DNA of 64,000 bases from Chroococcidiopsis thermalis PCC 7203 (GCF_000317125.1 NC_019695.1:4824336-4888335); one strand, 5' to 3'; counted from the first letter of the stretch, positions 33,886-43,449 are shown. Notes: generated from the letters alone by a model not told the origin. Translations and numbers: made by a program.

Positions 33886-34833
33886 TTATTTCAAAGCTTC
33901 CGCACCGCCGACAACTTCCAGAATTTCCTGGGTAATGGCGGCTTGCCGTGCTTTGTTGTAAGACAGCGTAAGGGTATTAATCAATTCGCTAGCGTTGTCG
34001 CTGGCGTTATTCATGGCTGTCATACGTGCTGCCAGTTCGCTAGCAGCAGATTCTTGTAATGCACGCAATAATTGGTTATTCAGGTACAAAGGCAACAGAG
34101 CATCGAGAATTTGTACGGGATCTTGCTCAAATAGCATATCCTTGGGAAAACTCCGTGCAGTGGCAGAAACTTTCTGTCTTTCCACTTCAAATTCACCACC
34201 ACGGGTAGTCAGCCGAAAAACTTCATCGTCTGCAGCTTCAAAACCTTGAGCGTCTAATGGTAGCAGAGTTTGTACCACTGGGCGAGAACTAACTAACGAG
34301 ACGAATTTGGTATAGATTAACTCCACTCTGTCTACGCTTTCCGACAAAAACAGGGAAAGCAACTCGTCAGCAATATTAGAAGCTTCTGCCGCTGTAGGAA
34401 TTTGCTCTAAACCCGTATACGTTGCATCAATGGGTTGGTTGCGGCGTTGAAAATACTGGATGGCTTTGCGTCCGACAAGGATGTATTTGTATTCCAAGCC
34501 TTCAGCTTGAAGTTCTTTGGCGCGGTTTTCTGCCCGTTTAATCACGTTGGTATTATAAGCACCGCACAAGCCGCGATCGCCTGTAATTACCAGCAAACCA
34601 ATGGAGCGAATGTCTCGTTTTTTGAATAGCGGTAGGTTGACATCTTCAAACTGCAAGCGAGTTTGTAGATTATACAGTACTTGTGCCAAGCGATCGGCAA
34701 ACGGACGAGTAGAAAGTACTTGTTCTTGAGCGCGACGCACCCTAGCCGCTGCCACCAAACGCATCGCTTCTGTAATTTTTTTCGTATTTTTGACCGACTG
34801 AATGCGATCGCGGATTAATTTGAGATTCGCCAT
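33886..34833 (-). CDS. atpG: ATP synthase F1 gamma subunit
   Basis: The 315-residue protein is the central stalk of F1. Family landmarks are [20 protein letters not shown] with [16 protein letters not shown] at the N terminus, [20 protein letters not shown], and the C-terminal helix [20 protein letters not shown]. The length exceeds E. coli gamma because of the cyanobacteria/chloroplast-type insertion near 195-235. In cyanobacterial nomenclature the gene is also called atpC. It is the last gene of the minus-strand atp operon. A TAGATTT repeat tract fills the 90-bp spacer ahead of its ATG, and no Shine-Dalgarno sequence is visible. Confidence 0.96.
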   Translation of the reverse strand: MANLKLIRDRIQSVKNTKKITEAMRLVAAARVRRAQEQVLSTRPFADRLAQVLYNLQTRLQFEDVNLPLFKKRDIRSIGLLVITGDRGLCGAYNTNVIKRAENRAKELQAEGLEYKYILVGRKAIQYFQRRNQPIDATYTGLEQIPTAAEASNIADELLSLFLSESVDRVELIYTKFVSLVSSRPVVQTLLPLDAQGFEAADDEVFRLTTRGGEFEVERQKVSATARSFPKDMLFEQDPVQILDALLPLYLNNQLLRALQESAASELAARMTAMNNASDNASELINTLTLSYNKARQAAITQEILEVVGGAEALK

Positions 34834-34839
34834 GATTCG

Positions 34840-34924
34840 ATTTTAGATTTTAGATTTTAGATTTTAGATTTGGAAATTTGGATTTTAGATTTAATCCAAA
34901 ATCCAAAATCCAAAATCCAAAATT
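34840..34924. repeat. Short tandem repeats (TAGATTT and CCAAAAT heptamers)
   Basis: TTTTAGA-type heptamers run into CCAAAAT-type heptamers and fill nearly the whole spacer between the alpha and gamma genes. The two halves are partly complementary and could pair in the mRNA. Confidence 0.85.
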
Positions 34925-34925
34925 G

Positions 34926-36443
34926 CTACGCAGTTGCTAAGAAGGTTTGTTTGTATTCGGTAATTGCTTCTTTCAACAACTTTTCGGCTTCATCGGTAAG
35001 TTGTCGTTCGCTACGAATGATTTCACCATACTTGGGTTTACTGGTTTTCAGGTATTCCCGCAGTCCTTTGGTGAAAGTGGTAACTTTATCTACGGCGATG
35101 TCGTCCATATAGCCGTTAATCCCAGCGTAGAGGATGGCAACTTGCTCGAATACCGATAGTGGCGAGTTTTGTGGCTGTTTCAACAACTCCCGCAAACGCT
35201 GACCCCGTGCCAACTGGTCTTGGGTGGCTTTATCCAAGTCGGAGGCAAATTGCGAGAAAGCTTGCAATTCGTCAAATTGTGCCAACTCCAATTTCAGCTT
35301 ACCAGCAACTTTTTTCATTGCCTTGGTTTGAGCTGCCGAACCTACCCGCGATACGGAAATACCAGGGTTAATTGCCGGACGAATACCAGCGTTGAACAAG
35401 TCGGAAGTTAAGAAGATTTGACCGTCGGTAATGGAAATTACGTTGGTAGGAATGTAAGCCGATACGTCCCCTGCTTGGGTTTCGATAATTGGTAGGGCTG
35501 TCATGCTGCCTTCGCCTAGTTCGGTGCTAAGTTTTGCCGCACGTTCCAACAAGCGGGAGTGGAGGTAGAATACGTCTCCAGGGTATGCTTCCCGTCCTGG
35601 TGGACGACGTAGCAACAAGGACATTTGGCGATAAGCAGCAGCTTGCTTGGACAAGTCATCGTAAATGATTAGAGTTGCCTTGCCTTTGTACATGAAGTAC
35701 TCTGCCAATGCTGCCCCCGTGTATGGCGCGAGGTACTGGAGGGTAGCAGAGTCGCTGGCGTTAGCTGCAACGACAATGGTGTAGTCCATTGCGCCCTTCT
35801 CTTGTAAGGTCTGGACTACGTTAGCAACGGTGGAAGCTTTTTGTCCGATCGCGACGTATACACAGATGACATCTTCGGTTTTCTGGTTGATGATCGTGTC
35901 AATGGCGATCGCGGTTTTACCTGTTTGTCTGTCACCGATAATTAATTCCCGCTGTCCTCTACCTACAGGAATCATTGCATCGATCGCGGTAATTCCTGTT
36001 TGCATTGGTTCGTATACCGAACGCCGCGCTACGATACCAGGTGCGCCAGACTCGATCAAACGGAATTCTGAGGTGTTTATGTCTCCCTTACCATCAATCG
36101 GACGACCGAGAGCATCCACAACACGTCCGATTGTGGCTTCTCCAACTGGAACCTGGGCAATTTTACCTGTAGCGGTAACGGAACTGCCTTCTTGGATGTC
36201 GCGACCTTCACCCATCAATACCGCACCTACGTTGTCTTCTTCTAGGTTCAGGGCGATACCAACGGTTCCATCTTCAAATTCTAAGAGTTCGCCAGCCATA
36301 GCTTTTTCTAAGCCATAGATCCGGGCGATCCCATCTCCTACTTGCAATACCGTACCAACGTTAGCAACTTTAACTTCTTGGTCGTATTGCTCGATTTGCT
36401 GCTGAATAATACTGCTGATTTCGTCAGGTCTGATACTGATCAT
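34926..36443 (-). CDS. atpA: ATP synthase F1 alpha subunit
   Basis: The 505-residue protein has the N-terminal beta-barrel (about 25-95, [20 protein letters not shown]), the P-loop [19 protein letters not shown] near 170, [17 protein letters not shown], and the family signature [13 protein letters not shown]. It forms the non-catalytic nucleotide sites of F1 together with beta, which is not encoded in this window. It lies downstream of delta, from which it is separated by a repeat-rich hairpin (36478-36570), and upstream of gamma. Confidence 0.98.
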   Translation of the reverse strand: MISIRPDEISSIIQQQIEQYDQEVKVANVGTVLQVGDGIARIYGLEKAMAGELLEFEDGTVGIALNLEEDNVGAVLMGEGRDIQEGSSVTATGKIAQVPVGEATIGRVVDALGRPIDGKGDINTSEFRLIESGAPGIVARRSVYEPMQTGITAIDAMIPVGRGQRELIIGDRQTGKTAIAIDTIINQKTEDVICVYVAIGQKASTVANVVQTLQEKGAMDYTIVVAANASDSATLQYLAPYTGAALAEYFMYKGKATLIIYDDLSKQAAAYRQMSLLLRRPPGREAYPGDVFYLHSRLLERAAKLSTELGEGSMTALPIIETQAGDVSAYIPTNVISITDGQIFLTSDLFNAGIRPAINPGISVSRVGSAAQTKAMKKVAGKLKLELAQFDELQAFSQFASDLDKATQDQLARGQRLRELLKQPQNSPLSVFEQVAILYAGINGYMDDIAVDKVTTFTKGLREYLKTSKPKYGEIIRSERQLTDEAEKLLKEAITEYKQTFLATA

Positions 36444-36477
36444 GGTGAGTTTGTGTTAAGGAATTTTGGGAATCGGG

Positions 36478-36570
36478 AGTGGTGAAGACAAGGGAGAGGG
36501 GGGAGACAAGGGAGAGGGGGGAGAATTTTTCCTCCTTGTCCTCCTTGTCTCCCTTGTCCTTCTTTCTTCG
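36478..36570. repeat. G-rich/C-rich inverted repeat between delta and alpha genes
   Basis: GACAAGGGAG-type tracts (about 36486-36522) are followed by complementary CTCCTTGTC/CTCCCTTGTC tracts (about 36529-36560). They can form a long, imperfect stem-loop in the operon mRNA on either strand. Confidence 0.75.
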
Positions 36571-36576
36571 TCCTTT

Positions 36577-37134
36577 TTAAGTGCCGCTAGTAAGTCGTAA
36601 AGAAAGGCGGCGCAGTTGTCCTCTGATACTAGCGTCGATCACTTGAGAACCAACTTTGACGATCGCACCACCGATTAAGCTTTGGTCGATTCTTGTTTCT
36701 AGTTCTACCTGACGGGCGTTGGTCATGGCAATGACTTTATCCCGCACAGCTTGCTTTTGTTCTTCAGTCAGTTCGACAGCTGAAGTGACTTCGGCTAAAA
36801 CAGTTTGATTCAGTTGCCGCAGGAGGGCGAGATACTGTTGACAAATCCCTTCTAACAAAATAATGCGGCGGCGGTCTACCAACAGCATTAAGAAGTTACG
36901 CATGTAGGGGTTGACATTATCGCCGACAACTCGCCCCAATACTGCCTTCTTGTCGCTGATGCTGACGAAGGGGTTAGCGAGAAAGTTACGAAATTGCTCT
37001 GATTCCCGCAACAAATTCGTTAAAGTACGGGCATCTTCGCCGAATTGTTCCGTGAGGTTATTACTACGCGCCACAGACATCAATGCCTGGGCGTAAGGCT
37101 GCACTACCTGTTCGTTCATGGCATTGCTGCTCAT
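36577..37134 (-). CDS. atpH: ATP synthase F1 delta subunit
   Basis: The 185-residue protein matches delta/OSCP: VVQPYAQALMSVARSNNLTEQ at the start, FLANPFVSISDKKAVL, and the C-terminal VKVGSQVIDASIRGQLRRL. It links the peripheral stalk (b/b') to the top of F1. Its ATG overlaps the b-subunit stop (37131-37134), showing translational coupling. Cyanobacterial literature calls it atpD. Confidence 0.96.
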   Translation of the reverse strand: MSSNAMNEQVVQPYAQALMSVARSNNLTEQFGEDARTLTNLLRESEQFRNFLANPFVSISDKKAVLGRVVGDNVNPYMRNFLMLLVDRRRIILLEGICQQYLALLRQLNQTVLAEVTSAVELTEEQKQAVRDKVIAMTNARQVELETRIDQSLIGGAIVKVGSQVIDASIRGQLRRLSLRLTSGT

Positions 37135-37712
37135 TTACTGCCTCCTAGTAGTGCTATGCTGCGATCGATTGTTTGTTGTTGGATATTTTCGTCTAATCCC
37201 GATTCCAATTGGGATTCTACCTTTTGTAAAGCCATTGCAACTACAGAAGCTCGCAGTTGAGCGATCGCTCGTTCTCTTGCCGTATTTAAATCTTGAGTTG
37301 CTGTCTCTTTTAAGCGTTGAATATCTATTCCCACCTGAGCCAAGATTTGCTCTTTGGCTTGTTGAGCGTTCGTTGTCGCGCTTTGGCGAATTCTTTCGGC
37401 TTCCGCTTGAGCTTCTGTCAATCTTTGCTGCTGTTTTTGCAGTGCTGCTGCTGCTTCTTTAGCGCGGTTTTCTGCCGCTACAATTTCTGTTTCTATGCGC
37501 TCGCGGCGATCGCTCAAGGTTTTTCCTACTACCTTGCTGCCAAAATATACTAGTACGCCAACAAGAATAGCCAGGTTAATTAGGTTTGTTTCTAAAATAT
37601 CAAAATTAAGACCAAACCCGCCTGCTTCTGCTTCTGCTTCTGCCGCTTCAGCAAGTAGTGGGCTACCTTGTGTCACCAACCAGATAAAACTTCCCATCAT
37701 ACCCATCCACAT
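37131..37712 (-). CDS. atpF: ATP synthase F0 b subunit
   Basis: The 193-residue protein has an N-terminal signal-like segment (MGSFIWLVTQGSPLLAEAA), one membrane helix (NLINLAILVGVLVYFGSKVV, about 38-57) and a long Ala/Glu/Gln/Arg helix ending DRSIALLGG. It forms the peripheral stalk as a heterodimer with b'. Several in-frame ATGs near the start (37712, 37706, 37697, 37694) make the exact N terminus uncertain. A CAGTTGTCAG-type repeat tract adjoins the start. Confidence 0.94.
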   Translation of the reverse strand: MWMGMMGSFIWLVTQGSPLLAEAAEAEAEAGGFGLNFDILETNLINLAILVGVLVYFGSKVVGKTLSDRRERIETEIVAAENRAKEAAAALQKQQQRLTEAQAEAERIRQSATTNAQQAKEQILAQVGIDIQRLKETATQDLNTARERAIAQLRASVVAMALQKVESQLESGLDENIQQQTIDRSIALLGGSK

Positions 37713-37850
37713 TTTCAGTTGTCAGTTGTCAGTTATCAGTTATCAGTTATGAGTCAGGAGTCAGAAATCAGGAGTCAGGAATCAGGAGTCAGAAGTTAGA
37801 ATTCACTGGTCACTGGTCACTGGTCACTGGTCACTGTTCAACTGGTTACT
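37713..37850. repeat. Short tandem repeats in the b'/b spacer
   Basis: CAGTTGT/CAGTTAT heptamers, GGAGTCA-type heptamers and CACTGGT heptamers follow each other. They fill the spacer between the b' stop and the b start. Confidence 0.85.
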
Positions 37851-38266
37851 GTTCCTAACAGCTTTTCTACGATTTGGCGACTGAGGGCATCTACCTGTTG
37901 CTGCAACGAAGCCATAGCTGCTTGTCGTTGTTGCTCAATTTCTTGAGCTGCTTGTTCTCGTTGTGCTTGGGCTTCTTTTTGTGCCTCTGCTATTTTTTCC
38001 GCCGCTATTCTTTGTGCATCTGCTTGAGCGTCGGCAACAACTTTTTGCGATTGACGACGAGCATCTGCTATTTGCTGCTCGTATTCTTTTGCTAATCGCT
38101 CTGCTTTCGCCAAACGTTCTTTTGCTTCAACATTATTCGTGCGGACGTAATTATCGCGGTCGTCCAGTGCCTTTGTTAGTGGCTTGTAGAAAATGACATT
38201 CAATACAGATGCCAACAGTAGGAACTGCAACGCCATTAAGGGCAAGGTAGCATCAAAATCAAACAT
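37838..38266 (-). CDS. atpF2: ATP synthase F0 b' subunit
   Basis: The 142-residue protein has a membrane helix at its N terminus ([20 protein letters not shown], about 7-26) and a Lys/Glu/Gln/Ala coiled-coil stalk, ending [12 protein letters not shown]. The divergent partner of b occurs in photosynthetic organisms, where b and b' form a heterodimer. The start is ATG 38266 with GGGGAG six bases upstream; a frame extending to 38320 lacks family resemblance. It is called atpG in cyanobacteria. Confidence 0.94.
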   Translation of the reverse strand: MFDFDATLPLMALQFLLLASVLNVIFYKPLTKALDDRDNYVRTNNVEAKERLAKAERLAKEYEQQIADARRQSQKVVADAQADAQRIAAEKIAEAQKEAQAQREQAAQEIEQQRQAAMASLQQQVDALSRQIVEKLLGTVTS

Positions 38267-38399
38267 TATTTCTCCCCTTTGGCTTGAATGGCTGTTTTCA
38301 TGCCAAGCAACATCATCCACCCTTTCATATTCTAAAAATCCTCTGTTGTTTGAGAGGCAATTTACACGCGATCCGATTGAAAAAAGTTCTCACTCAGTT

Positions 38400-38427
38400 G
38401 TAGAGACGCTCTTAAGAACGTCTCTAC
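38400..38427. repeat. Palindromic repeat GTAGAGACG...CGTCTCTAC
   Basis: A nine-base inverted repeat with a ten-base loop lies between the c and b' genes. Related GAGACGTTACATSTAACGTC cores occur at 30971-31006 and 52256-52280. It could adjust mRNA stability after the highly expressed c gene. Confidence 0.75.
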
Positions 38428-38446
38428 AAAGATAAGAATTTAGGTT

Positions 38447-38743
<297 letters not shown>

Positions 38744-38799
38744 TTATCAGTTATCAATTAACTCTGACTTCCGACTTTCTGACTTCATCATGAGTTGCT

Positions 38800-39561
38800 C
38801 TAATGAGCCTCATGTTCTTCACCACCATGACCCTCCATCGCCTCATGAATGTATGCTGCTGCGAGGGTAGCAAAAACCAGGGCTTGGATCGCACTAGTAA
38901 ACAAACCTAATGCCATCACTGGCAGAGGTACAAACAGAGGTACGAGTAGAACTAAAACCGCTACTACTAATTCATCCGCTAAAATGTTACCAAATAGTCG
39001 GAAGCTTAGGGAAAGAGGTTTGGTGAAATCTTCCAAAATTGCGATTGGTAACAGAATTGGCGTTGGCTCAATATACTTTTTAAAGTACCCTAAACCGCGT
39101 TTGCTAAAACCCGCGTAAAAGTACGCTAAAGAAGTTAACAACGCCAGCGCTACTGTTGTATTAATATCGTTAGTTGGAGCGGCTAATTCACCTGATGGCA
39201 ACTTAATTAACCGCCAGGGAATTAAAGCACCAGACCAATTCGATACGAAAATGAACAGAAATAGCGTGCCAATAAATGGAACCCAAGGACGATACTCTTT
39301 CTCACCAATCTGATTCTTGGTCAAATCCCGAATGAATTCTAGCGCGTATTCCATTAAATTTTGGATACCACTAGGAACTTTCTGGATGTTCCGAGTAGCT
39401 GCTATCGAAGCAACTACTAGAATGCCAATCACAAACCACGAGGTGAGAAACACTTGCCCATGAATTTTGAGATTGCCCAATTGCCATAAAAAATGTTGAC
39501 CTACTTCCAACGAGGCAAGAGGGAATAAATTAAAGGTGTTTGTGACGCTAAGCATTTGCAT
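38800..39561 (-). CDS. atpB: ATP synthase F0 a subunit
   Basis: The 253-residue protein has about five or six membrane helices with the family motifs [30 protein letters not shown] and [16 protein letters not shown]-like sequence ([13 protein letters not shown]), which contains the essential Arg. It forms the proton half-channels against the c-ring. The C terminus is His/Glu-rich (HGGEEHEAH). ATG 39561 and 39555 are both possible. It is called atpI in cyanobacteria. Confidence 0.97.
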   Translation of the reverse strand: MQMLSVTNTFNLFPLASLEVGQHFLWQLGNLKIHGQVFLTSWFVIGILVVASIAATRNIQKVPSGIQNLMEYALEFIRDLTKNQIGEKEYRPWVPFIGTLFLFIFVSNWSGALIPWRLIKLPSGELAAPTNDINTTVALALLTSLAYFYAGFSKRGLGYFKKYIEPTPILLPIAILEDFTKPLSLSFRLFGNILADELVVAVLVLLVPLFVPLPVMALGLFTSAIQALVFATLAAAYIHEAMEGHGGEEHEAH

Positions 39562-39617
39562 TCAAGCAGTTTTCCCAAAAAGCGAGAATGGGGCGATTGG
39601 TTTTGCGGTTTCCTAAC

Positions 39618-40073
39618 TTATTTAGAGTTAGGAATGAAAGCAGATTGAATCGTATAGACGAGAAGTGTGGCTTTGTAAGTCAGAAACCCCAAGAATATCG
39701 GCAGAATCTGTAGTTGACGCAATTGAGTTGCGACTACAATCACACCAATAAATAGGGCAAACCGAGATTTACTCAGTTGTCTTTTTTCTTGACCTAGCCG
39801 CTCAACGTCTCTAGCCAACATTTTTAAGTAAACCATACCTGTGACTGCTCCGAGCAAATAGTTCAGGGCAGTGTTGAGGGAATAGAAAATCCACACAGAG
39901 ATAAAAATAAACCCCGTCAATCCAAGGGTGATTGACAATAATCCTTGGAAGAGTTGATAAAACTCTTGCATTGAGGAAGTCTTGTCTTGTGTGGTAGTGG
40001 AACCAGGTTGAGATTCCTCAGTTGCAGGTGTTGGTGTTGTTGATTCGTCTGACAAGTTCACAAAAACTCGCAA
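39618..40073 (-). CDS. atpI: ATP synthase protein I
   Basis: The 151-residue protein has a Thr/Ser/Pro-rich polar head (about 1-35) and four hydrophobic helices ([48 protein letters not shown] and [18 protein letters not shown]). Its place at the head of the operon ahead of subunit a is the usual one for AtpI/UncI (atp1), which helps c-ring assembly and is not part of the finished enzyme. The start codon is uncertain because the polar head is not conserved. Confidence 0.82.
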   Translation of the reverse strand: MRVFVNLSDESTTPTPATEESQPGSTTTQDKTSSMQEFYQLFQGLLSITLGLTGFIFISVWIFYSLNTALNYLLGAVTGMVYLKMLARDVERLGQEKRQLSKSRFALFIGVIVVATQLRQLQILPIFLGFLTYKATLLVYTIQSAFIPNSK

Positions 40074-40153
40074 ATGACGCTGACGCTAATGTTTCGACTC
40101 TAATGAGCCACGTAGAATCATACCACGTTACGGTAACAATACTTAAAAAAGAG

Positions 40154-41335
40154 TTAACCAGGCGAAAGTACGATTAGTTGTTGGGAAAGGAGCGATCGCA
40201 CCCCTTCTATGCCCAGTTCTACGTTAGCTAAAATTTCACCTATTGTTAAGTTGCGATCGCAAGCCTGTAAAAATTCCAGTTCGGTTTCTGTTAGATTAAC
40301 GATTTGATAGTCGTAGTTAAACAAGCAGCGACTCGGAAAGCCATCTATACAAGGGTTTAGTTCGGGAATGGCTGCGAGTAAGGCTGCATCTGACGACCAA
40401 TCGGCTTGCGGTAGCGATGGACGACCTAAGAAAAATTCGTAGTGGGTAACTTCTGGATCTAATAGTTCGATTAAACGATATTTAGCGCGATCGCTCAATG
40501 GGTTAGTTCTCTCCAATAAACTCGGATCTTTGCCCAAAAGCCGCTCTATTTGCCAAAAATTTGGGTTAGAAAAGCCCAAGAAAGTTAACCCAGAAGCATC
40601 AATTAAATCGAATAATGTATCAATATTGTAGTCAATCTCTTGCGGATGAACGTACATGTCTGCAAAACATTCATCTCGCTGATTTTCCATCGCCCAGCGT
40701 GATTTTTCGCGTTTGACAAGACGATTGTTTTCTGGTAGAGAAGCAAATAGTTTTCTGCCAATTTGTACGCCATCGCGATAATCGCCCTGTTTGTCATTTT
40801 GCAGCAGTGCGATCGCCTGTTGCATTAATTTGATTTCCCAGCGCCCCAATTCTCCATACACGAAGATGTGCATGATTCCACCTGGGGCGAGTTTAGATGA
40901 AATGGCTTGAATCCCACGGATCGGATCTGGTAAGTGGTGCAGCACTCCCACGCAGTTAATTAAATCGAATTCCCCTGGTAGTTGTTCCGCATCGTACAAA
41001 CTCAGGTGTTGAAATTCAACGCGATTAGCACCCGAACGCTGACAGCGTTCCCGCGCCACAGCCAAAGCACCCGCACTCAAATCGATTCCTACAACTTGGG
41101 CATGTGGGTTGAGGTGAACCAAGTATTCCGTTCCTACCCCCGTACCGCAGCCAGCATCGAGAATGCGGATATCTTGTTTTTGCGGTTTTTGTCCGGTACA
41201 GAAGCTATAGGCGGCTAGCCAATTCCAGCGCCAGTTATAGCCAGGAGGCGGTTCGTCGAGTAGCGGTTCTGGAGGAAAGGGATACGTATCGTAGAGTTTG
41301 GCGACAGCAGCACTAATGCTTTGGGAGTCTGACAT
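40154..41335 (-). CDS. Class I SAM-dependent methyltransferase
   Basis: The 393-residue protein has a Rossmann methyltransferase core with motif I DAGCGTGVGTEYL (about 60-72), acidic motif II VVGIDLSAGAL, and NCVGVLHHLPDP. A C-terminal region of about 150 residues of unknown fold follows (FLQACDRNLTIGEILANVEL). The substrate cannot be told. It lies upstream of the atp operon on the same strand, separated by about 80 bp, and downstream of the toxin-antitoxin island. A short P-F-P-P-E-P motif lies near the N terminus (YDTYPFPPEPLLDEPPPGY), as in a group of cyanobacterial methyltransferases. Confidence 0.85.
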   Translation of the reverse strand: MSDSQSISAAVAKLYDTYPFPPEPLLDEPPPGYNWRWNWLAAYSFCTGQKPQKQDIRILDAGCGTGVGTEYLVHLNPHAQVVGIDLSAGALAVARERCQRSGANRVEFQHLSLYDAEQLPGEFDLINCVGVLHHLPDPIRGIQAISSKLAPGGIMHIFVYGELGRWEIKLMQQAIALLQNDKQGDYRDGVQIGRKLFASLPENNRLVKREKSRWAMENQRDECFADMYVHPQEIDYNIDTLFDLIDASGLTFLGFSNPNFWQIERLLGKDPSLLERTNPLSDRAKYRLIELLDPEVTHYEFFLGRPSLPQADWSSDAALLAAIPELNPCIDGFPSRCLFNYDYQIVNLTETELEFLQACDRNLTIGEILANVELGIEGVRSLLSQQLIVLSPG

Positions 41336-41398
41336 GGATGGGCTATGAGGGCAGCATCAATGTAGTGTAGCGGAATACGGGTTACAGGTGTTATTGTA

Positions 41399-41428
41399 TT
41401 GACAATGTAAATACGATTTGCCTACACT
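41399..41428 (+). promoter_or_regulatory. Promoter of the BrnT-type toxin gene, probably leaderless
   Basis: TTGACA (41399-41404) and TACACT (41423-41428) are 18 bases apart. The ATG of the toxin is at 41436, seven bases after the -10 box, so transcription would start at or next to the start codon. Confidence 0.5.
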
Positions 41429-41435
41429 ATGAGGT

Positions 41436-41735
41436 ATGGACACATACTTTGTGCTGAATGGCATTACCTTTGTATGGAATGAGGAAAAAGCTCGAAATAA
41501 TCTTGACAAGCATGATGGAATAACATTTCAGCAAGCCGCAGAAGCCTTCTTCGATCCGTTTCTAGTTGTGGTTGATGCCAGTCGCAATGATGAAGCACGG
41601 GATGCAATTATTGGCATGGATAGTCGATGGAATCTTTTATATGTGGTTCATATTGAGTTCGATCAAGACAACATAATTCGGATTATTTCAGCTCGGAGAG
41701 CAACACGTAAGGAGCGCGAACACTATGAAAACTGA
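41436..41735 (+). CDS. brnT: BrnT family toxin
   Basis: The 99-residue protein matches BrnT (former DUF497): FVWNEEKARNNLDKHDGITF, AAEAFFDP, then DEARDAIIGM, LLYVVHIEF and IIRIISARRATRKEREHYEN. The RISARRA-x-KRE motif and histidines fit an RNase-fold toxin. It overlaps the next gene, a ribbon-helix-helix antitoxin, by 11 bases. As in known BrnTA modules the toxin comes first. The transcript may be leaderless. Confidence 0.9.
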   Translation: MDTYFVLNGITFVWNEEKARNNLDKHDGITFQQAAEAFFDPFLVVVDASRNDEARDAIIGMDSRWNLLYVVHIEFDQDNIIRIISARRATRKEREHYEN

Positions 41736-42009
41736 AACTTTGAAAAAACGATTAGATAAGAATCGCCCCATGATCGCTGTTACCATTCGTATTCCTGAAG
41801 ATGTCGTAGACGATTTAAAACGGTTAGCGCCACTACTTGGATTCTCCGGTTATCAGCCTTTAATTCGAGCATATATTGGTCAGGGACTTCGAGTAGATAT
41901 TGAGCGATTGGAAGGTAATACTGTTTCTGCATTAATTGCCAGTCTAAAACGTCATGGTGTAAGTGATGAATTGATTCATAAAGCTCTTAGCGAAGCTACT
42001 CATGAGTGA
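41725..42009 (+). CDS. Ribbon-helix-helix antitoxin (BrnA position)
   Basis: The 94-residue protein contains a CopG-like RHH segment (MIAVTIRIPEDVVDDLKRLA, about 16-35) and a C-terminal helix rich in Leu/Glu. Its overlap with the BrnT toxin gene and its size identify it as the antitoxin, which should bind the toxin and repress the shared promoter. It is not close enough to the BrnA family for me to assert that name. Confidence 0.8.
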   Translation: MKTETLKKRLDKNRPMIAVTIRIPEDVVDDLKRLAPLLGFSGYQPLIRAYIGQGLRVDIERLEGNTVSALIASLKRHGVSDELIHKALSEATHE

Positions 42010-42100
42010 ATGCTACTCACTTAAGTAATAAAATAATAATAGTCTGATAAAAATAGACTGTTTCTAGTCACGATTCCAGAGTTTCGCGATTCGCGTTGTT

Positions 42101-42232
42101 ATGCCTTGCACTCATGGAAAAACTTGCGGGGAAGCAATTCGTAATGGTGAGAAAGTAATTGAAATGTATTTGGAAGCTTGGCAAGCAGAAGGTGAATCTA
42201 TCCCCGAATCTAACACGCTTCAAATTGCTTGA
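42101..42232 (+). pseudogene. HicB-like antitoxin relic
   Basis: A 43-residue frame reads PCTHGKTCGEAIRNGEKVIE and MYLEAWQAEGESIPE. It corresponds to the C-terminal half of a HicB partner protein (the THG-x-T-x-EEA and YLE motifs). The beta strands expected ahead of it, and any HicA gene, are missing. The ATG at 42101 is within the remnant. Confidence 0.6.
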
Positions 42233-42489
42233 TTTCTATTTCAATTCTGGCACTATGGGTACGTGTTGTGAAGTTCAGCAACCCAGATCTAATGCTTTAA
42301 AGGTTTGACGCAATGTAGTGTAGTAGGTACTATCGGGCGGATGAATAGGGCGAGGCGATCGCCTAGACAAAAGTGGTAACAAATACAGAAATTACATACT
42401 TTATATTCAACAATGATTGACTCTAATAAGTTTGGGGAACACTATGGATAGGCACATTTAGTTTGTTCTCATGCACTTGAAGAAAAAGT

Positions 42490-42663
42490 ATGTGGTTCAT
42501 CTTTAATTGGTTATCATGGTTAACTTCTCTAGTCTTGCAGCTATGGAATATTTTACCTGAGCAAGCAAAACGTAAAATTATTGAACTAGTTATCTCAGCA
42601 ATGGAAGAGATAATTCGTGCTTACTATAAAAATTACAAAAATGAAGGTCAGGATAAAAAATGA
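42490..42663 (+). CDS. Small hydrophobic protein of an unclassified two-gene module
   Basis: The 57-residue frame starts at ATG 42490 with GAAGAAAAAG just upstream and ends at TGA 42661-42663. Residues 1-22 are Trp/Leu/Phe-rich and strongly hydrophobic (MWFIFNWLSWLTSLVLQLWN); 24-57 form a probable basic helix (KRKIIELVISAMEEIIRAYY). Its stop overlaps the next ATG (ATGA at 42660-42663), which signals coupled expression. Membrane insertion is likely. The pair resembles the layout of a toxin with its partner, but no family is recognised. Confidence 0.5.
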   Translation: MWFIFNWLSWLTSLVLQLWNILPEQAKRKIIELVISAMEEIIRAYYKNYKNEGQDKK

Positions 42664-42980
42664 GTAGCTTTAAAGATTTTATGGATAACGCTATAGAGTC
42701 ATCAGACCAGAGTTTACCAGCATCAAACATATCTCTGGCTAGTATTCAATCTTCTTTAGCTATTTCAATGAGCGCCATTACATCACCGTTTTTCAAACCT
42801 AATGAAGAACAAAAGTTTTCAGAACAGGTATCTAGTTTAGTTCAAAACGATGCTTTCCTGTCCGAATTGAGTGACCAAATTGGTGAACCACAAGTAGATG
42901 AGTCTGAGGACGATTTTGTAAAGCGTAGTAGTAATGTACTAAGGAAAATGCTATATAAGCATTTTGGTATTAAAGAATAA
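42660..42980 (+). CDS. Acidic protein of an unclassified two-gene module
   Basis: The 106-residue protein has a Ser/Ala-rich head (DQSLPASNISLASIQSS, about 17-33) and an acidic C-terminal half with probable helices (KFSEQVSSLVQ, SELSDQIGEPQVDESEDD, NVLRKMLYKHFG). No catalytic motif, membrane segment or named domain is seen. The start codon is part of the ATGA overlap with the small hydrophobic gene. Position within a toxin-antitoxin island suggests a regulatory or antidote role, without direct support. Confidence 0.55.
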   Translation: MSSFKDFMDNAIESSDQSLPASNISLASIQSSLAISMSAITSPFFKPNEEQKFSEQVSSLVQNDAFLSELSDQIGEPQVDESEDDFVKRSSNVLRKMLYKHFGIKE

Positions 42981-43010
42981 GTTTGTTTGTGTAGCCGTAG
43001 GTTAATTTGC

Positions 43011-43077
43011 GGCTACTTTTGATATATGTCAAAAATGCGATCGCTTTTAGGGAAGTATATCGGCTCTTGCGATCGCG
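43011..43077. repeat. Toxin-antitoxin-island dispersed repeat, copy 1
   Basis: GGCTACTTTTGATAT-N-TGTCAAAAATGC is followed by ATCGCTTTTAGGGAAGTATATCGGCT. The same two blocks recur at 43771-43860 and, diverged, at 45431-45480. Confidence 0.75.
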
Positions 43078-43104
43078 TTTCATCTCTCTAAATTTCAACT
43101 TTCA

Positions 43105-43449
43105 TCAAAGCTGAAAAGCCTGAATCATAACAGCATTCAACTGCTGAATTTGATTGGTTCCTAATTTGCCTAACCGCCTTGTAATTAACCTACGTTCAAG
43201 GGTAACAATTCGAGTTACTCTGACTTTAGAATTTACCTTTAATCCAGTATCCGCGAATTCTGAATCTGAAGAATCAATAACAAACTCCCCTACGCCTAAA
43301 TTAGAAAGATTTTGCGAGGAAATAAAGCAGAGGGTAACGTCTTGATTGCTAGAGTCTGCCCATATTACTACAGCAGGACGTAGTTTTGTCTGCTGCAAAT
43401 CTGTAAACGGAAATGGAGCCAGGACTATATCACCCTTTACTAAACTCAC
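43105..43449 (-). CDS. PemK/MazF-like toxin
   Basis: The 114-residue protein has the MazF/PemK fold pattern: KGDIVLAPFPFTDLQQTKLRPAVVIW (strands 1-3), TLCFISSQ, and a C-terminal helix TNQIQQLNAVMIQAF. Family members are sequence-specific RNases. Its GTG start shares one base with the stop of the upstream antitoxin gene (43449). Confidence 0.87.
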   Translation of the reverse strand: MSLVKGDIVLAPFPFTDLQQTKLRPAVVIWADSSNQDVTLCFISSQNLSNLGVGEFVIDSSDSEFADTGLKVNSKVRVTRIVTLERRLITRRLGKLGTNQIQQLNAVMIQAFQL

